A DNA stretch of 64,000 nucleotides from Clostridium ljungdahlii DSM 13528 (lineage in GTDB: Bacteria; Bacillota; Clostridia; Clostridiales; Clostridiaceae): the NCBI RefSeq assembly GCF_000143685.1, contig NC_014328.1, positions 62,001 to 126,000 of the forward strand, written 5' to 3'. The notes below the pieces were generated by a model. It was not told the DNA's origin. It saw only the letters and a list, made by a program, of their open reading frames with translations, and searched no databases. Made by a program: the position numbers and the translations under genes. Shown here piece by piece: positions 26,034 through 39,479 of this stretch; the stretch's first letter is position 1; each line of letters opens with the position of its first letter.

Positions 26034-27104
26034 ATGCATAAGAAATTATTTATTCCTGGACCAGTAGAAGTTAGAGAAGATGTATTAGAGAAGATGGCTA
26101 CACCTATGATAGGACATAGAAGCAAAGAAGCTTCCAAGCTTCAAAGAGACATTAGTGACAAGATGAGAAAAGTATTTCATACAAAGGAAGAAATTTTACT
26201 TTCAACATCATCTGGAACAGGACTGTTGGAAGGTGCTATAAGATGTAGTACAGCTAAGAGGGCAGCAGTTTTTTCAATAGGAGCTTTCGGAAAAAGATGG
26301 CATCAAATTGCAGAATGTAATAACGTACCAGCAGATTTATACGAAGTAGAATGGGGTAAGGCAGCAGATGTTAATGAAATAGACAAAGTTTTAGCTACAG
26401 GAAAATATGATTCACTTTGTATAACTCATAATGAAACTTCTACAGGAGTTATGAATCCAATAGAAGAAATAGCAGAAGTAGTAAAAAAATATCCAGATAT
26501 AGTATGGTGTGTAGATACAGTTAGCTCCATGGGAGGTACTAAAATAGAAGTGGATAAGCTTGGCATTGATATATGTTTGACATCGAGCCAGAAAGCTTTA
26601 GGACTTCCTCCAGGAATGGCTATATGCTCTTTTTCAAAAAAAGCAGTAGAAAGAGCAAAAAATGTAAAATTTAGAGGATATTATTTGGATTTACTTTCAA
26701 TATATAATTATATACAAAAGAAAGATTATCAATATCCATCTACTCCATCCCTTTCACATATGTTTGCAATGGATTATCAATTGGATAGAATCTTAGAAGA
26801 GGGGCTTGAAAATAGATATAATAGACATTTGGAAATGGCTAAATATGTGAGAGAATGGGCTAAAAAGTATTTTGAATTATTTGCAGATGAAAGATATCTT
26901 TCAAATACTCTTACTAATATAAAGAATACTAGGGATATAGATGTAGCAGAACTTAATAAAAAGTTGGGTGAAAGAGGATTCCAGATATCAAATGGATACG
27001 GAAAATTAAAGGGGAAAGCATTTAGAATAGCTCATATGGCTGATTGTACTCTTGATGATATAAAAGAACTTTTGGAAAATATTAATGAAATATTAGGATT
27101 ATAA
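26034..27104 (+). CDS. class V aminotransferase acting in serine synthesis (SerC-like)
   Basis: PLP-dependent aminotransferase of the alanine-glyoxylate/serine-pyruvate type, 356 residues. It begins LFIPGPVEVREDVLEKMATPMIGHRS, has VDTVSSMGG before the PLP lysine in SSQKALGLPPGM, and ends in a small C-terminal domain. It is not a classical SerC, but its place after serine T-boxes and directly before serA makes it the likely phosphohydroxypyruvate aminotransferase. GGAGG precedes the start. A related orphan aminotransferase lies at 46079-47224. Confidence 0.88.
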   Translation: MHKKLFIPGPVEVREDVLEKMATPMIGHRSKEASKLQRDISDKMRKVFHTKEEILLSTSSGTGLLEGAIRCSTAKRAAVFSIGAFGKRWHQIAECNNVPADLYEVEWGKAADVNEIDKVLATGKYDSLCITHNETSTGVMNPIEEIAEVVKKYPDIVWCVDTVSSMGGTKIEVDKLGIDICLTSSQKALGLPPGMAICSFSKKAVERAKNVKFRGYYLDLLSIYNYIQKKDYQYPSTPSLSHMFAMDYQLDRILEEGLENRYNRHLEMAKYVREWAKKYFELFADERYLSNTLTNIKNTRDIDVAELNKKLGERGFQISNGYGKLKGKAFRIAHMADCTLDDIKELLENINEILGL

Positions 27105-27124
27105 GTTTTAAGGGGACTAGGGAA

Positions 27125-28051
27125 ATGATAAAAGTATTAGTTAGTGATGGAATGGAAAAAGAAGCTTTAAATAAATTAATAGAAGATGGCTATGAAGTTG
27201 TAGACAAACATTTTGAAGAAGATGAATTAAAGGAAAAAATAAAAGAATTTGATGTAATAGTAGTTAGATCTGCTACTAAAATAAGAAAACCACTTATAGA
27301 TGAGGCTAAAAAAGGTAATTTAAGACTTATAATAAGAGGTGGGGTTGGAGTAGATAATATAGATGTAAAGTATGCTACTCAAAACGGAATAACAGTTAGA
27401 AATACTCCAAATGCTAGTACTGTGTCAGTAGCAGAGCTTACTATGGGCCACATATTTGCAGTATCAAGATATATTAATATAGCCAATGTAACTATGAGAG
27501 ATGGAAAATGGGAGAAAAAGAAATATAAAGGCGTAGAATTGTATGGAAAAACATTGGGGCTTATAGGATTTGGAAGAATTGCAAAAGAGGTTGCAAAGAG
27601 AGCAGCTGCTATGGGAATGAGGATAATATATACAGACATTCTTGGTATGGCAAAGGGATATAATAATTATGAATTCTGTGAACTCAACGATTTGTTAAAG
27701 AAGGCAGATTATATATCGGTTCATATACCTTTCAATAAAGAGCAGGGAGCTGTAATAGGAGAAAAAGAATTCAACATTATGAAAGATGGAGTTTTTGTAA
27801 TAAACTGTGCAAGAGGCGGAGTTATAGATGAAAAAGTTCTAGCAAAGGCATTAAATACAGGAAAGGTAGCAGGAGCTGCACTAGATGTATTTGAAAATGA
27901 GCCTAAACCATGTGAAGAACTCCTAAATAATGATAGAGTATCAGTAACACCTCATATAGGTGGTTCAACAGTTGAGGCTCAAAAGAGAATTGGAATGGAA
28001 ATTGTAGATATAGTTGAAAAATGTTTAGATAAAAATTTGGTTAATGCATAA
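27125..28051 (+). CDS. serA: D-3-phosphoglycerate dehydrogenase, short form
   Basis: Oxidises 3-phosphoglycerate to phosphohydroxypyruvate, the first step of serine synthesis; 308 residues. The D-2-hydroxyacid dehydrogenase pattern is clear: IRGGVGVDNID, NTPNASTVSVAEL, the NAD motif GLIGFGRIAKEVAKR, NCARGGVIDEKVL, and the catalytic His in VTPHIGGSTVEAQ. It stops before the C-terminal ACT domain of the long form, so feedback by serine through ACT is absent; control is probably at the T-boxes. GGGGACTAGGG stands before the start. Confidence 0.93.
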   Translation: MIKVLVSDGMEKEALNKLIEDGYEVVDKHFEEDELKEKIKEFDVIVVRSATKIRKPLIDEAKKGNLRLIIRGGVGVDNIDVKYATQNGITVRNTPNASTVSVAELTMGHIFAVSRYINIANVTMRDGKWEKKKYKGVELYGKTLGLIGFGRIAKEVAKRAAAMGMRIIYTDILGMAKGYNNYEFCELNDLLKKADYISVHIPFNKEQGAVIGEKEFNIMKDGVFVINCARGGVIDEKVLAKALNTGKVAGAALDVFENEPKPCEELLNNDRVSVTPHIGGSTVEAQKRIGMEIVDIVEKCLDKNLVNA

Positions 28052-28062
28052 GGAGGACTAAA

Positions 28063-29313
28063 ATGGCAACTTTAAAAGCCTTCAAAGCCATAAGACCAAG
28101 GGAAGATGTAGCTTGTAAAATAGCTGCACTTCCCTATGATGTTATGAATAGTGAAGAGGCAAGAGAAATGGCAAAAGATAATGCATATTCTTTTTTGCAT
28201 ATAGATAAAGCTGAAATTGATTTAGATACAAATATAGATCCTTATGATAAAAAAGTATATGAAAAGGCAAATGAAAATTTGCAAAACATGATAAATAATA
28301 ATTTACTTATAAAAGATAATAAGAAAAATCTCTATATATATAGACTGATTAGAAATGGAAAGGCACAGACAGGTATAGTAGGATGTACTTCCATAGATGA
28401 TTATATTGATAATAAAATAAAAAAGCATGAATTTACAAGAAAAGACAAGGAACAGGATAGAATAAACCATGTTGATACTTGTGATGCAAATACAGGACCA
28501 ATTTTTTTGACATATAGATATAATGAAAAAATTAATGATATAGTAGATAAGTGGACTAATGAAAAAAAACCGGTTTATGATTTTGTAGCTGAGGACGGCG
28601 TTACAAATACTGTATGGGTTATAGATGATGACAAGGTAATAGATACTATTTGTCAGTTGTTTAATAATATAGACAGTCTTTATATAGCAGATGGTCATCA
28701 CAGGACAGCTTCTGCAGTTAAAGTTGGTATTAAAAGAAGAAAGGAAAATCCAGATTACAAGGGAGATGAAGAATTTAATTTCTTCCTGTCTGTACTTTTC
28801 CCGGATTCAGAGTTAAGTATCATGGATTATAACAGAGTTGTAAAAGATTTAAATGGCCTTACCCGTGATGAATATATGAATAAGATTTCAGAAAAGTTTA
28901 ATGTGAAAGAATATGAAGGTAAAGATCCTTATAGACCGTCTAAGAAACATACTTATGGTATGTATTTAGGTGGAAAGTGGTATGAGATTGAAGCAAAAGA
29001 GGGTACTTATGATCCTTGTGATGTTGTTGAAAAACTAGATGCTTCTGTCCTTCAAAATAACTTATTGAATCCAATTCTTGGAATAGATGATCCACGTACA
29101 AATCCTAGAATTGATTTTGTAGGAGGAATAAGGGGACTTAATGAATTGGAAAAAAGGGTAGACAAGGAGAGAGAAGGAGTTGCTTTTTCCATGTATCCAA
29201 CTACATTAGATGACTTAATGGGAATAGCTGACGCGGGAAAAGTAATGCCTCCTAAATCCACCTGGTTTGAACCTAAACTTAGAAGTGGTTTATTCATTCA
29301 TGAATTAAAGTAA
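28063..29313 (+). CDS. DUF1015-family protein in the serine operon
   Basis: A protein of 416 residues of the DUF1015 family (COG4198), biochemical role not established to my knowledge. Conserved pieces are KAFKAIRPREDVA and AALPYDVMNSEEAR at the N terminus, KHEFTRKDKEQDR at about 121-133, and LYIADGHHRTASA at about 207-219. DGHHR resembles the catalytic loop of ParB-like free serine kinases. AAGGAGG precedes the start, and it is co-transcribed with the SerC-like and serA genes. The operon has no serB phosphatase, so a step linking phosphoserine and serine, or its control, is plausible. Confidence 0.9.
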   Translation: MATLKAFKAIRPREDVACKIAALPYDVMNSEEAREMAKDNAYSFLHIDKAEIDLDTNIDPYDKKVYEKANENLQNMINNNLLIKDNKKNLYIYRLIRNGKAQTGIVGCTSIDDYIDNKIKKHEFTRKDKEQDRINHVDTCDANTGPIFLTYRYNEKINDIVDKWTNEKKPVYDFVAEDGVTNTVWVIDDDKVIDTICQLFNNIDSLYIADGHHRTASAVKVGIKRRKENPDYKGDEEFNFFLSVLFPDSELSIMDYNRVVKDLNGLTRDEYMNKISEKFNVKEYEGKDPYRPSKKHTYGMYLGGKWYEIEAKEGTYDPCDVVEKLDASVLQNNLLNPILGIDDPRTNPRIDFVGGIRGLNELEKRVDKEREGVAFSMYPTTLDDLMGIADAGKVMPPKSTWFEPKLRSGLFIHELK

Positions 29314-29410
29314 ATATTATAGGGGTTCTAAGTAGAAAATTTACTTATACTAACAAAATTCAATTAGAATCACTATAGACCAGTTAATTTTATAATATTA
29401 GGATAATATT

Positions 29411-29449
29411 AAATAAAGCTTCAGCCTGTTAGGTTGAAGTTTTTATTTA
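29411..29449 (+). terminator. terminator of the serine operon
   Basis: AAGCTTCAGCCT and AGGTTGAAGTTTTT pair around two bases, followed by TTTATTT. Confidence 0.8.
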
Positions 29450-29631
29450 ATGGAAAGATTATTATAACTAGTATTAAGGAAGAAAAAGCATTTTTACTGA
29501 TAAAATAATAGCCATTTTTTATGTTATAATTAATTAAGAAAGTTTAATTTTAAATTAGTATATGCAAAAATATAAGAATTAATTTTTAAATTGGAATTTC
29601 TATAGTATTGATTTAATTGGGAGAGATAGAA

Positions 29632-30576
29632 ATGCTTAAAGAACAACTTGTAACCATTAGTTTAGTTAGTGGGAGTAATAGTGAATATATAATAAGGGAT
29701 AACTGTGGCATAACTTTAGGACGGGTGTTCATAATTGAAATTTCCTCTAAAAATAAATGCTGTATAATTAGAATAAAATTTTATAAGTGGGGGGAATCTA
29801 GTTACAGGTTGCTTAAAAATTCACTTAGTATATTTATAGAAATACTTTTTAAAAATGCTAATTTAAATAAAATAAATATATTAGCAGATGAAGATATAAA
29901 TATAGCTGCATTTACAGATCTAGGATTTGAACTCGAAGGTATAATAGCAAATAGTATTAAGTCTGATTCTGGATATAAGAATGAAATATTATTTGGGTTA
30001 GAACTAGATAAATTTAAAAACATAAGCATTAATAGGGGATTACATATAAAAGGTAGTAAGATAAACCTTTCAGTACTAACGCCAGAAAATGCAGAAAGTG
30101 TACTAAATTATTATATAAAGAATAAAGATTATCTGAGTAAATTTGAGCCTGACCGTGAAAAAAATTTTTATACTTTAGATATTCAAAAGAGAATTTTAAT
30201 TGAAAGTTACAGGGAATTTTTGAGCGGAAAAAGTGTGAATCTTGGAATATATAAGGATAAAACGTTTATAGGAAAGATACAGATATCTAATATAGTTATG
30301 GGAGTGTTTAAAAGCGCATTTGTAGGATATTCTATAGATAAAGATGAGCAGGGGAAGGGATATATGAAAGAGGCATTAAAATTAACTCTTGAGTATGCCT
30401 TTAATGAAATGGACCTTCATAGAATAGAAGCTTCTACATTAGTAGATAATATAAGATCTCAGAAAGTTCTTTTAAGTTGTGGGTTTAAGGAAATTGGATT
30501 GAATGAAAAGTACATATTTATAAATGGGAAGTGGCAGGATCATTTAACTTTTAATAAGATTAATCCAAGAGAATAA
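29632..30576 (+). CDS. GNAT-family N-acetyltransferase, two-domain
   Basis: Acetyl-CoA-dependent acetyltransferase, 314 residues. The C-terminal half (about 135-310) is a RimJ/RimL-type GNAT domain: FVGYSIDKDEQGKGYMKEALKLTLEYAFNEMDLHRIEASTLVDN with the CoA loop QGKGYM. The N-terminal half (about 1-125) looks like a second, degenerate GNAT fold with INILADEDINIAAFTDLGFELEG. ATG 29632 follows GGGAGAGA; a TTG at 29617 lies upstream. It has its own position between the serine operon and the first rRNA operon. Substrate unknown. Confidence 0.85.
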   Translation: MLKEQLVTISLVSGSNSEYIIRDNCGITLGRVFIIEISSKNKCCIIRIKFYKWGESSYRLLKNSLSIFIEILFKNANLNKINILADEDINIAAFTDLGFELEGIIANSIKSDSGYKNEILFGLELDKFKNISINRGLHIKGSKINLSVLTPENAESVLNYYIKNKDYLSKFEPDREKNFYTLDIQKRILIESYREFLSGKSVNLGIYKDKTFIGKIQISNIVMGVFKSAFVGYSIDKDEQGKGYMKEALKLTLEYAFNEMDLHRIEASTLVDNIRSQKVLLSCGFKEIGLNEKYIFINGKWQDHLTFNKINPRE

Positions 30577-30831
30577 TAATAAAAAGAGTAAGGTTTGGTC
30601 TTTAAAAGCAGGGGGTTGTAAGTATAAATTACATAAACATATCCATGTGTATCTTTATATAAAAAATGTAGAAATAAATAGAATATAGAAGTATTAGTGA
30701 TATAAACTTAAAATTTTTAAATTATTATGTATTATAGAACTTTAACCTGTGGTATAATAATCTTCGTTGTCTTGAGAAAAAAGATTTCAGCGAATATGTT
30801 TTATATATTTTATAAGAAATAAAAAAACATG

Positions 30832-30860
30832 TTGACAGATTAAAACTCAGATGATATACT
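30832..30860 (+). promoter_or_regulatory. rRNA operon 1 promoter
   Basis: TTGACA, a 17-base spacer and TATACT at 30855-30860. The same arrangement precedes the second rRNA operon. The stretch 30577-30831 shows no gene. Confidence 0.85.
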
Positions 30861-30890
30861 ATAAAAGCTGTCGAAGTAAGACGGTAAAAT

Positions 30891-31016
30891 GATCCTTGAA
30901 AATTAAACAGAGGAAGATATAAGTACAACTTATTTAGAATAAACCAGCAATTCTTTTGAGCTGTGAAAGCAGCTAAAAAAGTAATTTCGTAATAAAAAGA
31001 GTCAATACAAACTTTT
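30891..31016 (+). other. rRNA leader with 16S processing stem
   Basis: The segment 30891-30912 pairs with 32594-32615 beyond the 16S gene (22 bp, one mismatch), forming the expected RNase III processing stem. Nearly the same leader precedes operon 2 (47795-47920). The 23S gene has a like stem: 32677-32692 pairs with 35721-35736. Confidence 0.75.
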
Positions 31017-32527
<1,511 letters not shown>

Positions 32528-32807
32528 AGGGAGTCGAAAGATAGAGTATAATCTATCTTATAAATTGATGGTTTAAGTAAGTTAGAAAGTCTACTCTGTT
32601 TAATTTTGAAGGATCAGATAGATTCTTCTTTCAGTTTACAAGCAATTAGGAATGTAAATTGAAAAATTGTCCTTTGAAAATTGCACAGTAAATAAGAAAT
32701 AAAGTAAAGCTAAGGTTATAATATAACCTTTGTAGAATAAACTTTAATATCATTTTAAAGATTTAAGATGATACAAAGAAAATTGCTAATAGCAATTTTC
32801 GACAATA
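32528..32807 (+). other. 16S-23S spacer, operon 1, no tRNA
   Basis: 280 bases holding the 3' halves of the 16S stem and the 5' half of the 23S processing stem, and a short hairpin (AAAATTGCT/AGCAATTTT at about 32780-32800). No tRNA is present. Confidence 0.7.
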
Positions 32808-35699
<2,892 letters not shown>

Positions 35700-35778
35700 A
35701 TAAAAACGAAAGAAAAAAAGTTTACTGTGCAATTTTGAGAGGACAGAGTAATTTGAACTCTTAAAAGTTAATATATAT

Positions 35779-35900
35779 GAAAATTGATAGAAGCGAGCAG
35801 ATTGAGGAAAGGCTTGAATGAGGAGCAGAGTTTACTTATGTAAATGAGCACCGCAATGAAAGACTTGACGAAAATATGAGAAGCTTATAGCAATTTTCGA
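35779..35900 (+). repeat. spacer cassette in the 23S-5S interval of operon 1
   Basis: Between GAAAATTGATAG and ATAGCAATTTTCGA sits about 96 bases with the blocks CTTGAATGAGGAGC, GTTTACTTATGTAAATGAGCACC and AATGAAAG. The same blocks occur in operon 2, but in the 16S-23S spacer (49685-49806); the matching 23S-5S spot of operon 2 is empty (52780-52807). Confidence 0.8.
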
Positions 35901-35906
35901 TGATAA

Positions 35907-36023
35907 TCTGGTGGTAATGACGTGAAGGTAACACCCCTTTCCATACCGAACAGGAAGGTTAAGCTTCAGAGTGCCGATGGTACTGCAGGGGAGGCCCTGT
36001 GGGAGAATAGGTCGCTGCCAGGT
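35907..36023 (+). rRNA. 5S ribosomal RNA, operon 1
   Basis: 117 bases from TCTGGTGGTAATGACGTGAAGG to GGTCGCTGCCAGGT with the conserved CCATACCGAACAGG loop. It differs from the operon 2 copy at two positions. Confidence 0.95.
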
Positions 36024-36028
36024 AATAT

Positions 36029-36104
36029 GGTTCACTAGCTCAGTTGGTAGAGCACATGACTTTTAATCATGTTGTCCGGGGTTCGATTCCCCGGTGAGCC
36101 ACCA
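36029..36104 (+). tRNA. tRNA-Lys (UUU anticodon)
   Basis: Cloverleaf with acceptor GGTTCAC/GTGAGCC (one G-U), anticodon loop CTTTTAA on CATGA/TCATG, T-loop GGTTCGATTCC, and encoded CCA. It is five bases after 5S, in the rRNA transcript. Confidence 0.95.
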
Positions 36105-36134
36105 AAAGAAGTACTTGAATGTACTTCTTTTTTT
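36105..36134 (+). terminator. terminator of rRNA operon 1
   Basis: AAAGAAGTAC and GTACTTCTTT pair around TTGAAT; a T-run follows. Confidence 0.85.
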
Positions 36135-36166
36135 ACGTGGAAAAAAGCCATAGAATATGGCTTTAG

Positions 36167-36661
36167 TTACTTAATGTAAATTGAATTAAGCAGTTCTTTT
36201 CCTGTAGAAGTTTTAAAATATTTATTTTTCATGTATTCTATATCAGATATTTTAATATTATCTTCATATGCGTTTACTAAAAAGTCGCTTTCAATCAATA
36301 TCTGTAAATCTATTTTATCAATTTTATTGTAACTATGATGATTACCTATTAAAAAGCATATTCTTTCAATTGCTGTATCATCTAGATCTATTTCTTTAAG
36401 CAGTTCTTTAGCTACGGGAGGCCCTTCAATTTCTTGATAATTTCCAGCTGAACTATTATATTTCCTTTCGCTTTCTTTAATCCCTATATCATGAAGTATG
36501 GAAGCTAATTCAAGTATAAGCATTTCATTATCATTTAATCCTTCTAATCGACCTATAGTTTTGCTAAAACCATGTACTTTTAAAGCATGATTTATTCTTT
36601 TTATATCATTTCCAAAATAAAGTATCATTTTTTTAGTAACGTAACTTGCTAAATCTGACAT
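36167..36661 (-). CDS. HD-domain phosphohydrolase-like protein
   Basis: A protein of 164 residues with an HD metal-phosphohydrolase fold: INHALKVHGF (first His), ELASILHDIGIKES (the HD pair near residue 57), and CFLIGNHHSYN (further His ligands), then ILIESDFLVN with the last Asp. Such small HD proteins act on nucleotides or other phosphoesters; the substrate cannot be read. GGAGGC lies before the start. It is transcribed toward the rRNA operon terminator and away from the two-component genes. Confidence 0.85.
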   Translation of the reverse strand: MSDLASYVTKKMILYFGNDIKRINHALKVHGFSKTIGRLEGLNDNEMLILELASILHDIGIKESERKYNSSAGNYQEIEGPPVAKELLKEIDLDDTAIERICFLIGNHHSYNKIDKIDLQILIESDFLVNAYEDNIKISDIEYMKNKYFKTSTGKELLNSIYIK

Positions 36662-36779
36662 GAGTGCCTCCTTATGTTTAAATTATAGTATTAGTATATC
36701 GAATTTGTACTAGTATATCAATTTTACTGTGATAAAATATTTATATATTTATTAATTGAAAAGTAGAGGATTAGGTGTA

Positions 36780-37472
36780 ATGAAAAGTATTTTATTGGTA
36801 GAAGATGATAAATCATTAAATAGGGGAATTAGCTTTAAATTAAGTAAAGAAGGATATAAGGTTTTTTCATCAAGAACTATTGAAGAAGCAAAAATAATAT
36901 TAGCAGAAAATAGTGTTGACCTTATGATCCTTGATGTAGGCTTGCCCGATGGGAATGGATTTGATTTATGTGGGGAAGTTAGGAAAAAAAATGACTTACT
37001 TATTATATTCTTAACGGCCTGTGATCAAGAAATTGATATTGTAACAGGACTTGATATGGGAGCAGACGATTATATAGCCAAGCCATTTAGTCTTATGGTA
37101 TTAATGTCTAAGATAAATGCTCTACTTCGAAGAAATTCTAATAAAAATCAAAGCAAAAAAATCGTATCCGGAGATATAGTTTTTTCTATAACGGATATGA
37201 AAGTGTTAAAAAACGAAGAGGAATTATTTCTAAGTAAGACTGAAATAAAACTTTTAAAGTATTTAATGGATAATGCAGGACAAATCATAACCAAAGATCA
37301 GCTTTTAAATAAATTATGGGACATAGATAACACATTTGTAGATGACAATACTATAGCGGTAAATATAAGAAGACTTAGAGAAAAAATAGAGGATAATCCT
37401 TCAAAGCCTAAATATATAAAGAATGTTAGGGGAATGGGGTATATATGGATAGAAGGATGTGTAAAGATATGA
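36780..37472 (+). CDS. OmpR-family response regulator (BceR/VraR-like module)
   Basis: A regulator of 230 residues. The receiver has LLVEDDKSLNRG, MILDVGLPDGNGFD (phospho-Asp) and DDYIAKPFS. The DNA-binding wing ends NIRRLREKIEDNPSKPKYIKNVRGMGYIW. ATG 36780 follows AGAGGATTAGGTG; a TTG at 36756 is less likely. Its stop overlaps the kinase start as ATGA. With the kinase, ATPase and FtsX permease it forms the classic peptide-antibiotic sensing and resistance module of Firmicutes. Confidence 0.92.
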   Translation: MKSILLVEDDKSLNRGISFKLSKEGYKVFSSRTIEEAKIILAENSVDLMILDVGLPDGNGFDLCGEVRKKNDLLIIFLTACDQEIDIVTGLDMGADDYIAKPFSLMVLMSKINALLRRNSNKNQSKKIVSGDIVFSITDMKVLKNEEELFLSKTEIKLLKYLMDNAGQIITKDQLLNKLWDIDNTFVDDNTIAVNIRRLREKIEDNPSKPKYIKNVRGMGYIWIEGCVKI

Positions 37473-38728
37473 TTGAATATTTAAAAGAAAATCCCTTATT
37501 GAAGAAAGTATTTAATATAATGATTATTACTATATTAAGTATTTCCGTGATAACTTGTTTTGTAAATTACTATATAACTGAACAAGTGTATAAACAAAAT
37601 ATAAATTCTACACTTCAATTAGTTGGAACACTTACAAGATTAAATCCTGAAAATGAAACTGAAATTGTAAAAACTGTGCTGTTTAAAAAATATGATGCTA
37701 AAAATTTGGAATATGGAAAAAGTATTGCTAAAAAATATGGTTATGGTGATGAAGTTACAGCATGGAATGATGATGCATTTAATAAAAATGTATATAATAT
37801 GATAAAAATTAATTTTATATTGTTTATAGTAATCTTAATTGAATCAATGTTGATTTTCAGAAGCTGCAGTTTATATGTTATGAAAAGGCTTGAGTATATA
37901 TTAAATAGTGTTGATGAGGCAGTAAATGGAAAACTCTTGACGGATATGAATAGCTTTAATGAAGGAATTTTGTCTAAGATATATTCTAAAATGTGTGATT
38001 TAAGCAGAATACTTAATTTAAATATCGAAAAATTGTATAGGGAAAAAGAAAATATAAAGTATCTTGTTACAGATATTTCACATCAAATAAAAACTCCCAT
38101 ATCCTCAATTAAACTCTTTAATTCAATTTTAATAGAAGATGAAAGTATAAGTAAAAATGAAAAAAGAGAATTTTTAAATACAATAAAAGAAGAAGTTTTA
38201 AAACTTGAGTGGCTTACAGGTTCCCTTATAAAGTTGTCCAGGCTTGAAGCTGGTATGATTGAGCTAAAAAAAGAAAAAAGGTCTATAAAGTATACAATAC
38301 ATAAAGCTATAGAAGGAGTTTATTCAAAAGTTCTGCAAAAAAATATAGAGATAAATGTTGAAAATGTATATGAATTTTCTATTTTCCATGATGTGAGATG
38401 GACTAAAGAAGCAATAGTTAATGTACTGGAAAATGCCATAAAGTATACAGATAGTAATGGGAAAATAAATGTAAGTATGACTGATATGAATTTTTTTATA
38501 AGAATTGATATAGAAGATACTGGTATAGGAATACCAGGTGAGGACTTCAACAAGATATTTAAACGATTTTTTAGAGGAAATTGTAAAATAGTTCAAGAAT
38601 CTGAAGGTTCTGGTATAGGATTATATCTTACAAGAAAGATACTAGAAGAGCAAGGTGGAAGTATAATGGTTGATTCAAAGCTAGGGGAAGGAAGTAAATT
38701 CAGCCTTTTCTTACAAAAATGTAAGTGA
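37469..38728 (+). CDS. sensor histidine kinase of the FtsX-type module
   Basis: Membrane kinase, 419 residues. Two membrane segments (about 12-35 and 110-132) enclose an external domain of about 75 residues. A linker is followed by the H-box VTDISHQIKTPISSIKLF, then NVLENAIKYTD, DTGIGIPGEDF and GSGIGLYLTRKIL of the ATPase. I chose ATG 37469, which overlaps the regulator's TGA; ATG 37445 in the same frame is also possible. The external loop could bind a peptide or receive a signal from the permease. Confidence 0.9.
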   Translation: MIEYLKENPLLKKVFNIMIITILSISVITCFVNYYITEQVYKQNINSTLQLVGTLTRLNPENETEIVKTVLFKKYDAKNLEYGKSIAKKYGYGDEVTAWNDDAFNKNVYNMIKINFILFIVILIESMLIFRSCSLYVMKRLEYILNSVDEAVNGKLLTDMNSFNEGILSKIYSKMCDLSRILNLNIEKLYREKENIKYLVTDISHQIKTPISSIKLFNSILIEDESISKNEKREFLNTIKEEVLKLEWLTGSLIKLSRLEAGMIELKKEKRSIKYTIHKAIEGVYSKVLQKNIEINVENVYEFSIFHDVRWTKEAIVNVLENAIKYTDSNGKINVSMTDMNFFIRIDIEDTGIGIPGEDFNKIFKRFFRGNCKIVQESEGSGIGLYLTRKILEEQGGSIMVDSKLGEGSKFSLFLQKCK

Positions 38729-38802
38729 TATTGAAAGTGAATTGTAATATTAACATGTTATCCTCTAAGTATAATAATTAAATATTGAAGAGAGGTAATG
38801 TT

Positions 38803-39477
38803 ATGAAGGTATTGGAAGTAAAATCTCTAAAAAAATATTATGGGAAAGATGAGAATTTAGTTAAAGCAGTCGATAATGTAAGTTTTTTTGTAGATGAAGG
38901 GGAGTTTGTTGTAATAATTGGTACATCAGGTTCAGGTAAGAGTACACTGCTTCACATGGTTGGAGGTCTTGATAAACCAACATCAGGGGAAGTTTATATT
39001 GTAGGACAGAATATATTTTCAATGAAGGATGATAAGCTTGCCATATTTAGAAGAAGAAATATAGGTTTTGTTTTTCAAGCATATAATCTTATACCTGTCT
39101 TAAATGTGTGGGAAAACATAACACTCCCAATAGGACTTGATGGTAAAGAGGTAGATGAAAGTTATGTTAAAGAACTTATGGAAACTTTGAATATATATAA
39201 TAAGAAAAATTCACTGCCAAATGCCCTGTCAGGTGGGCAGCAGCAGAGAACGGCTATATGTAGAGCTCTTGCAGCTAAACCTTCTATAATACTTGCAGAT
39301 GAACCTACAGGAAATCTTGATTCCAAGACAGCGCAAGAAGTTATGGCGCTCTTGAAGATGTCAGTAAAAAAATATCATCAAACTCTAATTATGATAACTC
39401 ATGATGATAAAATTGCACAGATGGGTGATAGAGTGATTAGAATTGAAGACGGAAAAATAGTGCAAGGGAGGGAGTAA
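38803..39477 (+). CDS. ABC transporter ATP-binding protein (MacB/BceA type)
   Basis: ATPase of 224 residues that pairs with FtsX-like permeases. Walker A is IIGTSGSGKSTLLH, the Q-loop FVFQAYNLIPVLNVWENI, signature LSGGQQQRTAICRALA, Walker B ILADEPTGNLD, and switch MITHDD. ATG 38803 follows AGAGAGG; a TTG at 38785 overlaps the same ribosome site. Two bases separate its stop from the permease start, indicating coupled translation. Confidence 0.95.
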   Translation: MKVLEVKSLKKYYGKDENLVKAVDNVSFFVDEGEFVVIIGTSGSGKSTLLHMVGGLDKPTSGEVYIVGQNIFSMKDDKLAIFRRRNIGFVFQAYNLIPVLNVWENITLPIGLDGKEVDESYVKELMETLNIYNKKNSLPNALSGGQQQRTAICRALAAKPSIILADEPTGNLDSKTAQEVMALLKMSVKKYHQTLIMITHDDKIAQMGDRVIRIEDGKIVQGRE

Positions 39478-39479
39478 GT

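Noticed and set aside
28303-28701. Minus-strand frame of 132 codons inside DUF1015
   Set aside because: It lies antisense to a clear gene, and its Ile/Tyr-rich translation is typical of antisense AT-rich sequence.
32528-32807. tRNA-Ile or tRNA-Ala in the 16S-23S spacer
   Set aside because: No cloverleaf or CCA end is found in either spacer.
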